DNA of 64,000 bases from Heyndrickxia vini (GCF_016772275.1 NZ_CP065425.1:2448653-2512652), one strand, 5' to 3'. Positions 17,104-26,257 are shown, counted from the first letter of the stretch. Program-made: numbers and translations. Notes: generated by a model from the letters alone, not told the origin.

Positions 17104-17904
17104 TTACTCTGCTATAAATAAATGATCGTCATTTATAAGAATAGTTTCTATTTTATTCGCTTTTCCAGTCTTCCTATCCAAGTCAATAAGACAGGCACTA
17201 AGCTGCTTTCTACCCTCTTTAGGCACTTCAAATCGAACTGGCAGACTTGTTATAAATTTCTTTATAACTGCTCCACGTTCCATACCTAATATCCCGTCAT
17301 ATGGACCAGTCATCCCTACGTCAGTTAAATAGGCAGTTCCATTCGGTAATATCCGATTATCAGCTGTTTGTACATGTGTATGTGTACCAACTACCGCAGT
17401 AACTTTACCATCTAAAAACCAGCCCATCGCCTGCTTTTCGCTTGTTGCCTCTGCATGAAAATCAACAAATATAATATTGGTTTTCGTTTTTGCTTTTTTA
17501 ATCAGCTCTTCCGCTGTCTTAAAGGGACAGTCGATTGCCGGCAGAAATGTACGCCCTTGCAAACTTATAACTGCTGCTTCAATTCCATTAACCTTGACAA
17601 AAGATACCCCTGTTCCGGGAGTTCCTTCAGGAAAATTCCCTGGTCTAACCAAGTATTTGGCTTGGTCAATGAATTCAAATATGTCTTTATTGTCCCATGA
17701 ATGGTTACCTAAAGTAACTATGTTTGCCCCATCGTTTAAAAATTGCCGATAAATTTTATCCGTAATTCCCCGGCCTCCAGCGGCGTTTTCACCATTGACA
17801 ATCGTTAATTCAGGACGATATTTTGATTTTAATTTAGGTAAGTATTCTGAAATCATTTCCCGTCCCGGGGAGCCAACTACATCCCCAACAAATAATATTT
17901 TCAT
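17104..17904 (-). CDS. ymdB: Metallophosphodiesterase YmdB
   Basis: A 266-residue cytosolic phosphodiesterase of the calcineurin-like superfamily (YmdB branch), reported to act on cyclic nucleotides and to affect biofilm and motility gene choice in B. subtilis. Metal-ligand motifs are visible: GDVVGSPGRE, VNGENAAGG, GNHSWDN, DFHAEATSEK and GTHTHVQTAD. Length agrees with the B. subtilis protein. ATG at 17904. It lies between rny and spoVS as in B. subtilis, separated from rny by a strong terminator. Confidence 0.95.
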   Translation of the reverse strand: MKILFVGDVVGSPGREMISEYLPKLKSKYRPELTIVNGENAAGGRGITDKIYRQFLNDGANIVTLGNHSWDNKDIFEFIDQAKYLVRPGNFPEGTPGTGVSFVKVNGIEAAVISLQGRTFLPAIDCPFKTAEELIKKAKTKTNIIFVDFHAEATSEKQAMGWFLDGKVTAVVGTHTHVQTADNRILPNGTAYLTDVGMTGPYDGILGMERGAVIKKFITSLPVRFEVPKEGRKQLSACLIDLDRKTGKANKIETILINDDHLFIAE

Positions 17905-17970
17905 GTATGTGTTTCCTCTCTACTCTTGGATAAATCTTAATTTAAGGTCGCTGTTAAACTATTGATTTTA

Positions 17971-18022
17971 AGCTACAGGTACTCGCTTTCTGCGGGCGCT
18001 TCGCATCTACCGATCCAATCAA
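17971..18022. repeat. Remnant of a Bacillaceae-type GC-rich intergenic repeat
   Basis: The segment AGGTACTCGCTTTCTGCGGG followed by CGCTTCGCATCTACCGATCC stands out as GC-rich within AT-rich spacer. It resembles fragments of a dispersed repeat seen in many Bacillaceae intergenic regions, from memory of such sequences and not from a search. Only a partial unit is present. Confidence 0.35.
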
Positions 18023-18106
18023 AAGTGTAAAAATCTTTACACAGCCAATAAAAAAATTATGTACTCATACTATTATTGCACGAACTTTTCATTTATATCA
18101 AAGCGC

Positions 18107-18146
18107 AAAAATAAAATAAAGCGGTGTAGAGTACACCACTTTATTT
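18107..18146 (-). terminator. Rho-independent terminator after rny
   Basis: AAATAAAGCGGTGT (18114-18127) pairs with ACACCACTTTATTT (18133-18146) with one mismatch, and the minus strand continues with a T-rich run. The stem overlaps the rny stop codon. Confidence 0.85.
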
Positions 18147-19703
18147 TGCATATTCAACAGCCCTTGTTTCACGAATAACTGTTACCTTTATATGTCCAGG
18201 ATAATCTAATTCCCCTTCTATTCGCTTCCGTATATCACGAGCTAAGCGATGTGCCTCAAGGTCATTAATTTGTTCTGGTTTAACCATGATTCGTACTTCT
18301 CGTCCTGCTTGTATCGCAAATGATTTGTCGACACCATCATATGATTCAGATATTTCTTCTAGCTTTTCAAGTCGTCGAATATAGTTTTCTAAAGTTTCAC
18401 TACGAGCCCCCGGTCTTGCTGCCGACAATGCATCTGCAGCGGCAACTAATACAGAGATAATGGAAGTTGGCTCAGTATCACCATGGTGAGAAGCTATACT
18501 ATTAATAACTACTGGGTGTTCTTTGTACTTAGTCGCTAGCTCAACCCCAATTTCCACATGACTTCCTTCAACTTCATGATCAACAGCTTTTCCAATATCA
18601 TGAAGAAGTCCTGCTCGGCGGGCAAGTCTTTCATCTTCCCCTAATTCAGCCGCTAAAAGGCCTGATAAATGGGCGACTTCAATAGAATGTTTTAATACAT
18701 TTTGTCCGTAACTTGTACGGAATTTCATTCGACCTAATATTTTGATTAGATCTGGATGGAGACCATGTACATCGACTTCAAAAGTAGTCTGCTCACCAAT
18801 TTCTCGGATATGTTCGTCTACTTCGCGTCTTGCCTTATCCACCATTTCTTCGATTCGTGCTGGATGGATGCGGCCATCTTGAACTAATTTCTCTAATGCG
18901 ATACGCGCTGTTTCTCTACGAATAGGGTCAAAACCTGAAAGAATAACTGCTTCAGGTGTATCATCTATTATAAGATCAATACCAGTCAACGTTTCAAGCG
19001 TTCGAATATTCCGTCCTTCACGACCGATAATTCGTCCTTTCATTTCATCGTTCGGCAGATTCACTACAGAGACTGTTGTTTCTGCAACATGTTCCGCAGC
19101 ACATCGTTGAATGGCAAGTGAAAGGATGTTTTTTGCCTTTTTATCCGCTTCTTCTTTCGCGCGATTTTCGCTTTCTTTAATCATCATTCCTAAGTCGTGC
19201 GAAAGCTCATTTTCTACCTTTTTGATAATAATCGCTTTTGCTTCGTCACGGGTTAGGCTAGAGATGCGTTCAAGTTCAGTCTTTTGTTTCTGCATCATCT
19301 CATCCACTTTGCTTTCCATCGCTTCTATATGTTGTTGTCTTTGATTAAGAGAGTCCTCTTTCTTTTCAAGCGTCGCTTCACGCTTATCTAAAGATTCATC
19401 TTTGCGGTCGAGGTTCTCCTCCTTCTGCAATAATCGATTTTCTTGTTTTTGCAATTCATTTCTTCGTTCACGAAGTTCACTTTCAATATCAGTACGAAGT
19501 TTATGATTTTCATCCTTCGCTTCTAACAGGGCTTCTTTCTTTAAAGCTTCTGCCTCACGCTTCGCATCTTCAATGATTTGTTCGGCGGCATTTTTTGCTC
19601 CTGCTATTTTTGCTTCAGCAATGGACTTGCGTAAAAGATAACCAACAACTACACCGACGAGGCCAAGCAAAATGGAGATGATTACACTAATAGGTTCCAT
19701 CAT
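18141..19703 (-). CDS. rny: Ribonuclease Y
   Basis: A 520-residue membrane-anchored endoribonuclease that initiates bulk mRNA decay and riboswitch turnover. The order is an N-terminal membrane segment ([20 protein letters not shown]), a long charged coiled coil (about residues 25-200), a KH domain ([15 protein letters not shown]), and the HD domain with [10 protein letters not shown] and [15 protein letters not shown]. Two adjacent ATG codons follow GGAGG; the first (19703) is given. A sigma-A promoter is visible at 19832-19860. Its modulator RicA is encoded about 3 kb downstream in the same window. Confidence 0.97.
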   Translation of the reverse strand: MMEPISVIISILLGLVGVVVGYLLRKSIAEAKIAGAKNAAEQIIEDAKREAEALKKEALLEAKDENHKLRTDIESELRERRNELQKQENRLLQKEENLDRKDESLDKREATLEKKEDSLNQRQQHIEAMESKVDEMMQKQKTELERISSLTRDEAKAIIIKKVENELSHDLGMMIKESENRAKEEADKKAKNILSLAIQRCAAEHVAETTVSVVNLPNDEMKGRIIGREGRNIRTLETLTGIDLIIDDTPEAVILSGFDPIRRETARIALEKLVQDGRIHPARIEEMVDKARREVDEHIREIGEQTTFEVDVHGLHPDLIKILGRMKFRTSYGQNVLKHSIEVAHLSGLLAAELGEDERLARRAGLLHDIGKAVDHEVEGSHVEIGVELATKYKEHPVVINSIASHHGDTEPTSIISVLVAAADALSAARPGARSETLENYIRRLEKLEEISESYDGVDKSFAIQAGREVRIMVKPEQINDLEAHRLARDIRKRIEGELDYPGHIKVTVIRETRAVEYAK

Positions 19704-19731
19704 TTCACCTCCTCTTGCTATGATCTTTTAT

Positions 19732-19746
19732 CATGTTTCAAACATG
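19732..19746. repeat. 15-bp perfect palindrome in the rny leader
   Basis: CATGTTTCAAACATG (arms of seven bases around one central base) lies just upstream of the rny ribosome-binding site, downstream of the predicted promoter. It may be an operator or a small mRNA structure. Confidence 0.4.
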
Positions 19747-19831
19747 TCGGCTGTTACATTGTTACATAGGTTTCAATATACAGCGCTAGGGCTTCAAAAT
19801 CAATTTTAAAAAAATAAAATTATACATACTA

Positions 19832-19860
19832 ATTTTATAGTTGTGTCATTTTATTGTCAA
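19832..19860 (-). promoter_or_regulatory. rny: Sigma-A promoter for rny
   Basis: On the minus strand TTGACA (complement of 19855-19860) is followed after 17 bases by TAAAAT (complement of 19832-19837), a near-consensus sigma-A promoter. It predicts a 5' leader of roughly 120 bases. The rest of the 280-base rny-recA gap holds the recA terminator and AT-rich sequence. Confidence 0.7.
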
Positions 19861-19938
19861 GGGCTTATCCTTGTTTATTAACATTATATGTCAAAAAGTA
19901 TGAAATTTTAACGAAAAATGCGATTATTTCAAAAGTGT

Positions 19939-19973
19939 AAAAAAATTGCAAAGTCACGTTTTATGACTTTGCA
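19939..19973 (-). terminator. Rho-independent terminator after recA
   Basis: TGCAAAGTCA (19947-19956) pairs with TGACTTTGCA (19964-19973), and on the minus strand it is followed by seven T. Confidence 0.93.
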
Positions 19974-19983
19974 TAGATACATC

Positions 19984-21018
19984 TTATAAATCTAGTTCTT
20001 CTTGCTCTTCTTCGATTGGAGCTACCTTTTCATCATCTAAACCGTAATGATCACGAATTTTATACATAACTTCATCACGAACCGCAGGATTTTCTTTTAA
20101 GAAAAGCTTTGCATTTTCACGCCCTTGACCTAATCGCTCATCGTTATATGAATACCATGATCCACTCTTCTGAACAATATCAAGTTCGGACGCCATATCA
20201 ATGATTTCACCTTCTCTAGAAATCCCTTCACCGTACATAATGTCTACTTCAGCCACACGGAACGGCGGTGCAACCTTATTTTTCACAACTTTTACTTTTG
20301 TTTTATTACCTACAATATCGTTACCTTGCTTTAATTGTTCGGCACGGCGTACTTCAAGACGTACGGAAGAATAAAACTTCAATGCACGTCCTCCAGGTGT
20401 TGTTTCGGGATTACCAAACATAACGCCTACTTTTTCCCTAATTTGGTTAATGAAAATCGCAATTGTTTTTGATTTATTGATTGCACCTGAAAGTTTACGC
20501 AATGCTTGCGACATCAAACGCGCTTGTAAACCAACATGAGAATCTCCCATTTCACCTTCAATTTCAGCTTTTGGTACAAGTGCAGCAACGGAATCAATTA
20601 CGATAATATCAATTGCACCACTTCGTACAAGTGCTTCAGCAATTTCAAGGGCCTGCTCACCAGTATCAGGTTGAGATAAAAGCAATTCATCAATATTTAC
20701 ACCCAATTTTTGGGCATACACAGGATCAAGTGCATGTTCTGCGTCGATAAATGCTGCTTGGCCACCCTTTGCCTGTACTTCAGCAATAGCATGTAAGGCT
20801 ACTGTTGTTTTACCTGAACTTTCAGGTCCGTAAATCTCAATCACTCGACCCCTTGGGTACCCACCTACACCTAATGCAACATCAAGTGCAAGTGATCCAC
20901 TAGGAACTGTTGAAATTCTTCTATCTGTTTGTTCTCCTAGTTTCATAACGGAACCTTTACCGAATTGTTTTTCTATTTGTTTCAAAGCCATTTCTAGGGC
21001 TGCTTGACGATCACTCAC
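19984..21018 (-). CDS. recA: Recombinase RecA
   Basis: A 344-residue DNA strand-exchange ATPase that also triggers the SOS response by stimulating LexA self-cleavage. Walker A is GPESSGKTT, Walker B lies in [10 protein letters not shown], and the L2 region ([20 protein letters not shown]) is complete. The C-terminus is acidic (EEEQEELDL). ATG at 21018 with AAAAGGGAGG upstream. A LexA box and sigma-A promoter are directly upstream, and a terminator follows, so the gene is monocistronic and SOS controlled. It lies between cinA and rny; B. subtilis has pbpX between recA and rny, which is absent here. Confidence 0.98.
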   Translation of the reverse strand: MSDRQAALEMALKQIEKQFGKGSVMKLGEQTDRRISTVPSGSLALDVALGVGGYPRGRVIEIYGPESSGKTTVALHAIAEVQAKGGQAAFIDAEHALDPVYAQKLGVNIDELLLSQPDTGEQALEIAEALVRSGAIDIIVIDSVAALVPKAEIEGEMGDSHVGLQARLMSQALRKLSGAINKSKTIAIFINQIREKVGVMFGNPETTPGGRALKFYSSVRLEVRRAEQLKQGNDIVGNKTKVKVVKNKVAPPFRVAEVDIMYGEGISREGEIIDMASELDIVQKSGSWYSYNDERLGQGRENAKLFLKENPAVRDEVMYKIRDHYGLDDEKVAPIEEEQEELDL

Positions 21019-21084
21019 TATATATTTCCTCCCTTTTAATTGCGCTATTTTAACGGATTTGTTTTTGCAAATCTACTTTCTTTA

Positions 21085-21113
21085 ACTATAACTGTTTTTT
21101 ACTAGTTTGCCAA
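21085..21113 (-). promoter_or_regulatory. recA: Sigma-A promoter of recA
   Basis: TTGGCA (complement of 21108-21113), a 17-base spacer and TATAGT (complement of 21085-21090) form a good sigma-A promoter about 70 bases upstream of recA. The LexA box lies nine bases upstream of the -35. Confidence 0.78.
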
Positions 21114-21122
21114 GTAAAAAGT

Positions 21123-21136
21123 CGAACATTTATTCG
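21123..21136 (-). promoter_or_regulatory. recA: LexA (DinR) SOS box upstream of recA
   Basis: CGAACATTTATTCG matches the Gram-positive SOS box CGAAC-N4-GTTCG with a single mismatch. Its position just upstream of the recA -35 fits repression by LexA. Confidence 0.85.
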
Positions 21137-21234
21137 TCTATTTTCATCAAAAAAAATGGGTGATTTTCAAATTTTCACCTTAGGAAAAAAATAATAATCC
21201 AGTACAGATGGGTACTGATAATAAAATAATAGTT

Positions 21235-21269
21235 AAAAAAAAAACAAAAGAATGGCATGGCCATTCTTT
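21235..21269 (-). terminator. Rho-independent terminator after cinA
   Basis: AAAGAATGGC (21247-21256) pairs perfectly with GCCATTCTTT (21260-21269) around ATG, followed on the minus strand by a T-rich run. It overlaps the cinA stop codon. Confidence 0.9.
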
Positions 21270-22506
21270 ATGTTGTAAGTTCATTAATTAAATAATGACA
21301 CCCATATTTCATTGTTCGTATACGATTACTATTTCTTGAACTTGCTAATTCTAAAAGAAAAGTTTTGGTTGCTTTATTTTTTTGTGCAATTCCAATCCAT
21401 ACAGTTCCTGCAGGTTTTCCCTCTAATGGATCCGGTCCCGCGACTCCAGTAAAACTTATCCCGATTGTTGAATCTAGTTCTGACATAATATTTTCGGCTA
21501 ATTCCGCAGCACATTCTTTACTTACAGCCCCATAATGTGAAAGTGTTTCTTTTTTGACGTTCACTAGTTTCATTTTTGCTTCATTTGTATAACAAACGAC
21601 ACCGCCTTTTAATATAGAGCTAACTCCGGAAAAGTTACCCATATTTGATTGAAATAAGCCAGCAGTCAAGCTTTCTGCACACGCGATGGTTTGGTTATTT
21701 TTATTTAATAACGTAATTAATTCTTGCATTAATGATGTATCATCATATCCATAGAAATAATCACCTACTCGAAGAAGAATTTCTTCTTCCGCTTGTTGTA
21801 TTAACTTCCACGCCTCACTACTTGATTGATGCTTGGCAGTAATTCTCAAGGTCACTTCGCCTTCAGATGCTAACGGAGCAATTGTGGGGTTTGTTTGACG
21901 ATCCAAAATATCTACAATTTCCGTCTCCAACTGTGCTTCACCAATTCCAAAAAAACGAAGAACTCTGGATTCTATTTTTTGATGTTCATCTAAGGTCTCT
22001 AAAATTGCATTTCTGCCATAGTTAATAAACATAGGTTCCATTTCATGTGGCGGTCCAGGTAAGAGCATATAGAAATGCAATCCATTTTTTAAAAACATCC
22101 CCGGTGCCATCCCATTCTCATTTGGTAAAACTATCGCACCTTCCAACACAAGCGCTTGTTTTTTATTATTCTCTGTCATCACACGTTTCGTTCTTTGAAA
22201 ATATTGTTCAATTGAAACCATTGCGTCGTGATCAGTTACGAGTTTCTTTCCGATATGGGCTGCAATCGTTTCTTTCGTTAAATCGTCCTTAGTAGGTCCA
22301 AGTCCACCTGTAAATATAATTAAATCCGCACGATTTTCAGCTATTTCTATACTTTGCTCTAATCGAACAGGGTTATCGCCAACAACTGTTTGGTAATATA
22401 CATTTACTCCAATTTCAGCTAAACGCTCTGAGATATATTTTGCATTTGTATTAACTATTTGTCCGAGTAAGAGCTCTGATCCTACTGCGATAATTTCAGC
22501 CTTCAA
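21268..22506 (-). CDS. cinA: CinA, competence/damage-inducible protein with nicotinamide-nucleotide amidase domain
   Basis: A 412-residue two-domain protein. The N-terminal MoCF-like domain (about residues 1-170) has [11 protein letters not shown]. The C-terminal PncC domain (about 250-412) has [10 protein letters not shown] and [21 protein letters not shown], and deamidates nicotinamide mononucleotide in pyridine nucleotide salvage. Both domains are complete. The start appears to be a TTG at 22506 with AAAGGG about 11 bases upstream. It sits between pgsA and recA as in many Firmicutes, but the terminator downstream and the recA promoter mean recA does not depend on its transcript. Confidence 0.94.
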   Translation of the reverse strand: MKAEIIAVGSELLLGQIVNTNAKYISERLAEIGVNVYYQTVVGDNPVRLEQSIEIAENRADLIIFTGGLGPTKDDLTKETIAAHIGKKLVTDHDAMVSIEQYFQRTKRVMTENNKKQALVLEGAIVLPNENGMAPGMFLKNGLHFYMLLPGPPHEMEPMFINYGRNAILETLDEHQKIESRVLRFFGIGEAQLETEIVDILDRQTNPTIAPLASEGEVTLRITAKHQSSSEAWKLIQQAEEEILLRVGDYFYGYDDTSLMQELITLLNKNNQTIACAESLTAGLFQSNMGNFSGVSSILKGGVVCYTNEAKMKLVNVKKETLSHYGAVSKECAAELAENIMSELDSTIGISFTGVAGPDPLEGKPAGTVWIGIAQKNKATKTFLLELASSRNSNRIRTMKYGCHYLINELTT

Positions 22507-22537
22507 TTAAACATCGCCCTTTCTAATATTAATATTC

Positions 22538-23119
22538 TTATTTAGAATTAACAAAAACATGACGATTTTTATATAAATAATCCCATCCGGACCAAATAGT
22601 GAAAACTAATGAAATCCATAGTGCAATATTCGCTAATGGAAACCCATCTTCACCAAAAGGAAAATTATGCAAAAGCATTAAAGCAATAGCAATTGTTTGA
22701 GTCCACATTTTTATTTTCCCTGGCATTGCTGCTGCTACAACTTCTCCTTCACTGGCAGCTAAAATAGCTCTTAATCCTGTTACAGCGAATTCACGACTGA
22801 TAATTATAATAATAATCCATGATGGTGCAGTACCTAGTTCAACTAAAATAATAAAAGCTGCAGAAACAAGTAATTTGTCAGCTAATGGATCTAAAAACTT
22901 TCCTAAATTCGTTACTAAATTATGTTTTCTAGCATAATGACCATCAATAAAGTCAGTCACAGATGCTACGATAAAAATTAGAGCAGCTACAAAATGGGTA
23001 ACTGGCATTTCAGCATTGATTAGATCTATCGTTCCCCAATTGAATGGTGCCACCATAACAATGACAAAAATGGGTATCAAACAAACTCGTAATACAGTGA
23101 TTCTATTTGGTAAGTTCAC
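22538..23119 (-). CDS. pgsA: CDP-diacylglycerol-glycerol-3-phosphate 3-phosphatidyltransferase PgsA
   Basis: A 193-residue membrane enzyme that makes phosphatidylglycerol phosphate, the committed step to phosphatidylglycerol. The CDP-alcohol phosphotransferase signature D-G-x2-A-R-x8-G-x3-D-x3-D is complete in DGHYARKHNLVTNLGKFLD plus the following PLAD. Hydrophobic segments cover the rest. The GTG at 23119 is chosen because GGAGG lies eight bases upstream and the protein then begins MNLPNRITVLRV with the same length as B. subtilis PgsA; an upstream ATG at 23134 has no ribosome-binding site. It is followed by cinA after 31 bases. Confidence 0.95.
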   Translation of the reverse strand: MNLPNRITVLRVCLIPIFVIVMVAPFNWGTIDLINAEMPVTHFVAALIFIVASVTDFIDGHYARKHNLVTNLGKFLDPLADKLLVSAAFIILVELGTAPSWIIIIIISREFAVTGLRAILAASEGEVVAAAMPGKIKMWTQTIAIALMLLHNFPFGEDGFPLANIALWISLVFTIWSGWDYLYKNRHVFVNSK

Positions 23120-23199
23120 AAATCTTTCCTCCATAATCTATACTTGTCTATAAAAAGCTTCTTAAATATATTATCTCTTACTAAAATTAATATTTGCAA

Positions 23200-23226
23200 G
23201 AAAAATAGCCATCAATTGATGACTAT
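23200..23226 (-). terminator. Rho-independent terminator after rodZ/ymfM
   Basis: ATAGCCATCAA and TTGATGACTAT form a stem at 23205-23226, overlapping the rodZ stop codon. On the minus strand it is followed by TTTTTC. Confidence 0.85.
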
Positions 23227-24110
23227 TCAGTTTTTGATGGTTCAAATTGAATTGTTATTTTTTGTGTATAGTTATCATTTGGATAATCAAATTTTTCACC
23301 ATTTATATATATATCTGTTTCAGGAGTTTTTCCGATATTAAGTATTATTTGTTTTTCTTTAGATAGATCAATTGTTTGGCTTTGTCCATCTTTCAATATC
23401 CCATTAAAATAGGAATGTCCTGAATCGTTTGTTACACCAACCCAAGCTTCACCATTGGATGATAACTTAACTTCAAATTTATCAGTGTTTAATAGTTGGT
23501 ATGTGGAATATTTCCCACTAGTATTAACAACTTTTAATTTTTGTTTTGGTTCTTCAACCGTTTTATTTGTTTCATCTTGCGTTTTTTCTATGCTATTATC
23601 TTTGTTATTATTTTGCTTGTCATTCTTTTCTGCAGGTTTATTGCTTTGTTTAACCTCTGAAGACTCGATCGGTGTTTCTTTTGTTCCTCCGAGTTTTTCC
23701 TTATTGTTTGATCCCGAATATTTTGTTACTAAAAACCAGATAAGAAATATTGCAGCAATTATAAACACAGCTACTAATATTTTTGGAAATAGATCAAGAA
23801 TTTTCGAAGAACTTGGAGAAACAGTTTTTCTCGATTGAACACGAGAAATTTGTTCTGGTAATTCTTCATGATAAACTTCAGGTACTTCATTTTTATATTC
23901 ATCGAATACTTGGTCTGTTTCAAGGCCTACAGCTTCCGCGTACTGTTTAATAAATGCCCGAACATAAAATTTCCCAGGCATCATATCATAGTTTCCTTCT
24001 TCAATGCCTTTTAAATATCGTTTTTGAATCTTTGTCATTTCTTGTAAATCATCTAAACTTAGGCCTTTAGCCTGCCTAGCTTCTTTCAGTCGACTCCCTA
24101 ATTCTGTCAC
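23223..24110 (-). CDS. rodZ: RodZ-like cell-shape protein YmfM
   Basis: A 295-residue bitopic membrane protein that in other bacteria links MreB to the elongation machinery. The order is an N-terminal helix-turn-helix (LGSRLKEARQAKGLSLDDLQ, about residues 4-70), one membrane segment (about 109-130, ILVAVFIIAAIFLIWFLVTKY), a Lys/Asn/Glu-rich linker (about 131-190), and a C-terminal beta-rich DUF4115-like domain. The start is a GTG at 24110 with AGGTG seven bases upstream. It lies directly downstream of ymfK as in B. subtilis and ends at a terminator. Confidence 0.92.
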   Translation of the reverse strand: MTELGSRLKEARQAKGLSLDDLQEMTKIQKRYLKGIEEGNYDMMPGKFYVRAFIKQYAEAVGLETDQVFDEYKNEVPEVYHEELPEQISRVQSRKTVSPSSSKILDLFPKILVAVFIIAAIFLIWFLVTKYSGSNNKEKLGGTKETPIESSEVKQSNKPAEKNDKQNNNKDNSIEKTQDETNKTVEEPKQKLKVVNTSGKYSTYQLLNTDKFEVKLSSNGEAWVGVTNDSGHSYFNGILKDGQSQTIDLSKEKQIILNIGKTPETDIYINGEKFDYPNDNYTQKITIQFEPSKTE

Positions 24111-24128
24111 ACATTAACACCTGCCAAT

Positions 24129-24920
24129 CTAATAATCAAATCCTCCAAAACCCGAATCGCTAAAAAAATTATTATTTTCAATTACTTCATATGTAATTTC
24201 TTGATTAGGGCTATCACGCAATTCTATGATATAGTCAAAGTCTTCCAACGAATATTCAGTATTTTGGACGAATACGTCAGGATGTTCAATTACCTTTACC
24301 GCAGATAGCCGCATAATTTCCCTTACTAGCTGCCAATGCCGCTCATCTGCACGTTGAGTGGAAACAATCCCGTCAAGTATGAAAATATTTTCGGAACTAT
24401 ACTCGTCTTTAATTAATTGATTTCGAATGGTTTGTTTTAATAATGTAGAAGATACAAATAACCATTTTTTATTTGCGCAAACACTTGCAGCAACGACAGA
24501 TTCTGTTTTTCCCACACGTGGCATCCCACGGATTCCTATCAGTTTATGACCTTCCTGTTTAAACAATTCAGCCATGAAATCAACGAGCAATCCTAATTCA
24601 TCACGAATAAAACGGAAGGTTTTCTTGTCATCTGCATCTCTTTGTATGTATCTCCCATGTCTAACCGCTAATTTATCACGTAATTTTGGTTCACGAATTT
24701 TTGTTATTTTAATTGTTTCCATTGTTGCTAATATTGATTCTAATCTTTCGATTTGTTCTTCATTCTTCACTAATAACAAAAGACCCCGTCGGCCATCATC
24801 TACGCCATTAATGCTAATTATATTTATAGAAAGCATACCTAATAAGGATGAAATATCACCTAATAACCCTGGTCGGTTTATTTGAATTTCATATTCTAAA
24901 TACCATTCTTTGCGATCCAC
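24129..24920 (-). CDS. ymfK: DUF3388 protein YmfK (ACT-like domain plus P-loop region), function unknown
   Basis: About 263 residues. The N-terminus (EYEIQINRPGLLGDISSLLG and the following ten residues) resembles an ACT regulatory domain, with RPGLLGDIS in the ligand-binding-loop position. The middle has GMPRVGKTES, which fits a Walker A P-loop, and a possible Walker B (ENIFILDGIV). It is conserved next to ymfM in bacilli, but its role is unknown to me. An ACT-P-loop combination suggests an amino-acid-sensing NTPase, which is inference. The GTG at 24920 is preferred because GGTGGGGG precedes it at good spacing; a TTG at 24935 would put that site inside the gene. Confidence 0.85.
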   Translation of the reverse strand: MDRKEWYLEYEIQINRPGLLGDISSLLGMLSINIISINGVDDGRRGLLLLVKNEEQIERLESILATMETIKITKIREPKLRDKLAVRHGRYIQRDADDKKTFRFIRDELGLLVDFMAELFKQEGHKLIGIRGMPRVGKTESVVAASVCANKKWLFVSSTLLKQTIRNQLIKDEYSSENIFILDGIVSTQRADERHWQLVREIMRLSAVKVIEHPDVFVQNTEYSLEDFDYIIELRDSPNQEITYEVIENNNFFSDSGFGGFDY

Positions 24921-25110
24921 ATAAACCCCCACCAATCTTTTTTCAAATCATCTAGCTTATATGATAAATGATTTTACTATAAGATGAAAGGAAAAAGTAG
25001 CCTATTCAGTAAGAAATGAAAAAATGAACGAAATTTTTTCGTTAATAAACTATGCAGCTGCTAATCGTTCTAGTGCCAGCATTTTGGTGTTCTGTTTTGG
25101 AACAATATAT

Positions 25111-25134
25111 AAAAAAAGAGGGGTTTTTCCCCTC
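25111..25134 (-). terminator. Rho-independent terminator after ymfJ
   Basis: GAGGGG (25118-25123) pairs with CCCCTC (25129-25134), and on the minus strand it is followed by seven T. Confidence 0.92.
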
Positions 25135-25151
25135 AAGTAATTTTGATTCTA

Positions 25152-25409
25152 TTAGTGTGTTCCATTGTTTTGAACAAGCTTTACCATTACGTTAGCAATA
25201 GCTTGCTGTTCTTCTTGGGAAGCGACAGACCATAGGTCGGAAAGAACTCTTTGTTGCTCATTTTTAGGATCAACTTGTTGAGAAAGATAGTCTCCTACCT
25301 GTTCTGCCATTTGGTTAATCGTATCTTGAGACATTCCTTGTTGTTTTGCTTGATTTAATCGGTCTCCGAGAAAATCTTTCCATTGGTTCCAGTTGTCTAA
25401 TACTGACAT
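25152..25409 (-). CDS. ymfJ: DUF3243 protein YmfJ, small conserved protein of unknown function
   Basis: An 85-residue helical, soluble protein with no signal or membrane segment. The segments NWNQWKDFLGDRLNQAKQQGMS and ANVMVKLVQN are characteristic of the DUF3243 family found at this locus across Bacillaceae. The ATG at 25409 follows AGGAGG. A strong terminator is immediately downstream and ymfI is 69 bases upstream. Nothing in the sequence shows its function. Confidence 0.9.
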   Translation of the reverse strand: MSVLDNWNQWKDFLGDRLNQAKQQGMSQDTINQMAEQVGDYLSQQVDPKNEQQRVLSDLWSVASQEEQQAIANVMVKLVQNNGTH

Positions 25410-25478
25410 TTGTTCAAACCTCCTTTAGTAAGTTCCAAATTATTTTCTCTCAAGGAGGCTGTTTTTATTCATAATTTT

Positions 25479-26201
25479 TTATGTGTACCATCCACCGTTA
25501 ACGGATAAAACTTGTCCTGTTATATACGATGATTTTTCTGAAAGTAAGAAGGAAATAGTGTTAGACACTTCGTTTGGACTGGCAAATCGTCCAATCGGAA
25601 TATCTTCTTCAATCTCCAGCTTTTCTTCCTGTGAGAACATAGCAAGCATATTCGTGTCAACGGCACCGGGTGCTACTGCATTGATACGTACTCCGTTCCG
25701 TGCTACTTCCTTACTGAAAGCTTTTACAAAAGCGAGCTGTGCCCCTTTAACAGTAGAATATGCTACTTCACACGAAGCACCCGTTTGCCCCCATATGGAA
25801 CTAACCAATACAATTTGGGAGGTAGAATTTCTCATTAATTTCGGTAAAAGTTCTTTAATGATTTTCATAGGTGCATACATATGGATTTTCCACATTTTAT
25901 TGAGAATTTCATCAGGCGTATCAATAAATAATCCATAATGTGAAATCCCACTTACATAACATATGGCATTGATGTGAAAAATGTTATTTATGAGTTTTTC
26001 AATTCCTTCATCTGTTGAAAGATCTGCTTGAATAGGAATTAATTCCACGTCATATGGAGTGAGTTCGTTTAGCAATTGCTTTACTGCGACTGTGTTCTGA
26101 TTGTAGTGTAAATATAAGTTCCATCCTTTTTTAGCCAATTCAATGGCCGTTGCTTTCCCTATTCCCCCACTAGCACCAGTTATTAATACATATTTTTTCA
26201 T
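25479..26201 (-). CDS. ymfI: Short-chain dehydrogenase/reductase YmfI
   Basis: A 240-residue Rossmann-fold oxidoreductase, FabG-like. The NAD(P)-binding motif is TGASGGIG (residues 8-15), and the catalytic Ser and Tyr-x3-Lys appear in VLVSSIWG and YSTVKGA. The C-terminus ends GQVLSVNGGWYT, typical of the family. It is probably NADP dependent; the substrate is unknown. It follows the two M16 peptidase-like genes, but a terminator lies between, so it may have its own promoter. The same order is found in B. subtilis. Confidence 0.9.
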   Translation of the reverse strand: MKKYVLITGASGGIGKATAIELAKKGWNLYLHYNQNTVAVKQLLNELTPYDVELIPIQADLSTDEGIEKLINNIFHINAICYVSGISHYGLFIDTPDEILNKMWKIHMYAPMKIIKELLPKLMRNSTSQIVLVSSIWGQTGASCEVAYSTVKGAQLAFVKAFSKEVARNGVRINAVAPGAVDTNMLAMFSQEEKLEIEEDIPIGRFASPNEVSNTISFLLSEKSSYITGQVLSVNGGWYT

Positions 26202-26229
26202 CTAAACTCTCCTAATTAACATAACATCG

Positions 26230-26257
26230 AAAAAGAAAAACCCGGAATTTCCGAGTT
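26230..26257 (-). terminator. Rho-independent terminator after ymfH
   Basis: AACCCGGAA and TTCCGAGTT form a stem (one G-T pair) at 26239-26257. On the minus strand it is followed by TTTTCTTTTTC. Confidence 0.82.

Noticed and set aside
25027-25043. Hairpin AACGAAA-TTT-TTTCGTT as a terminator
   Set aside because: It is short and AT-rich, lies upstream of the convincing ymfJ gene, and no gene ends just before it.
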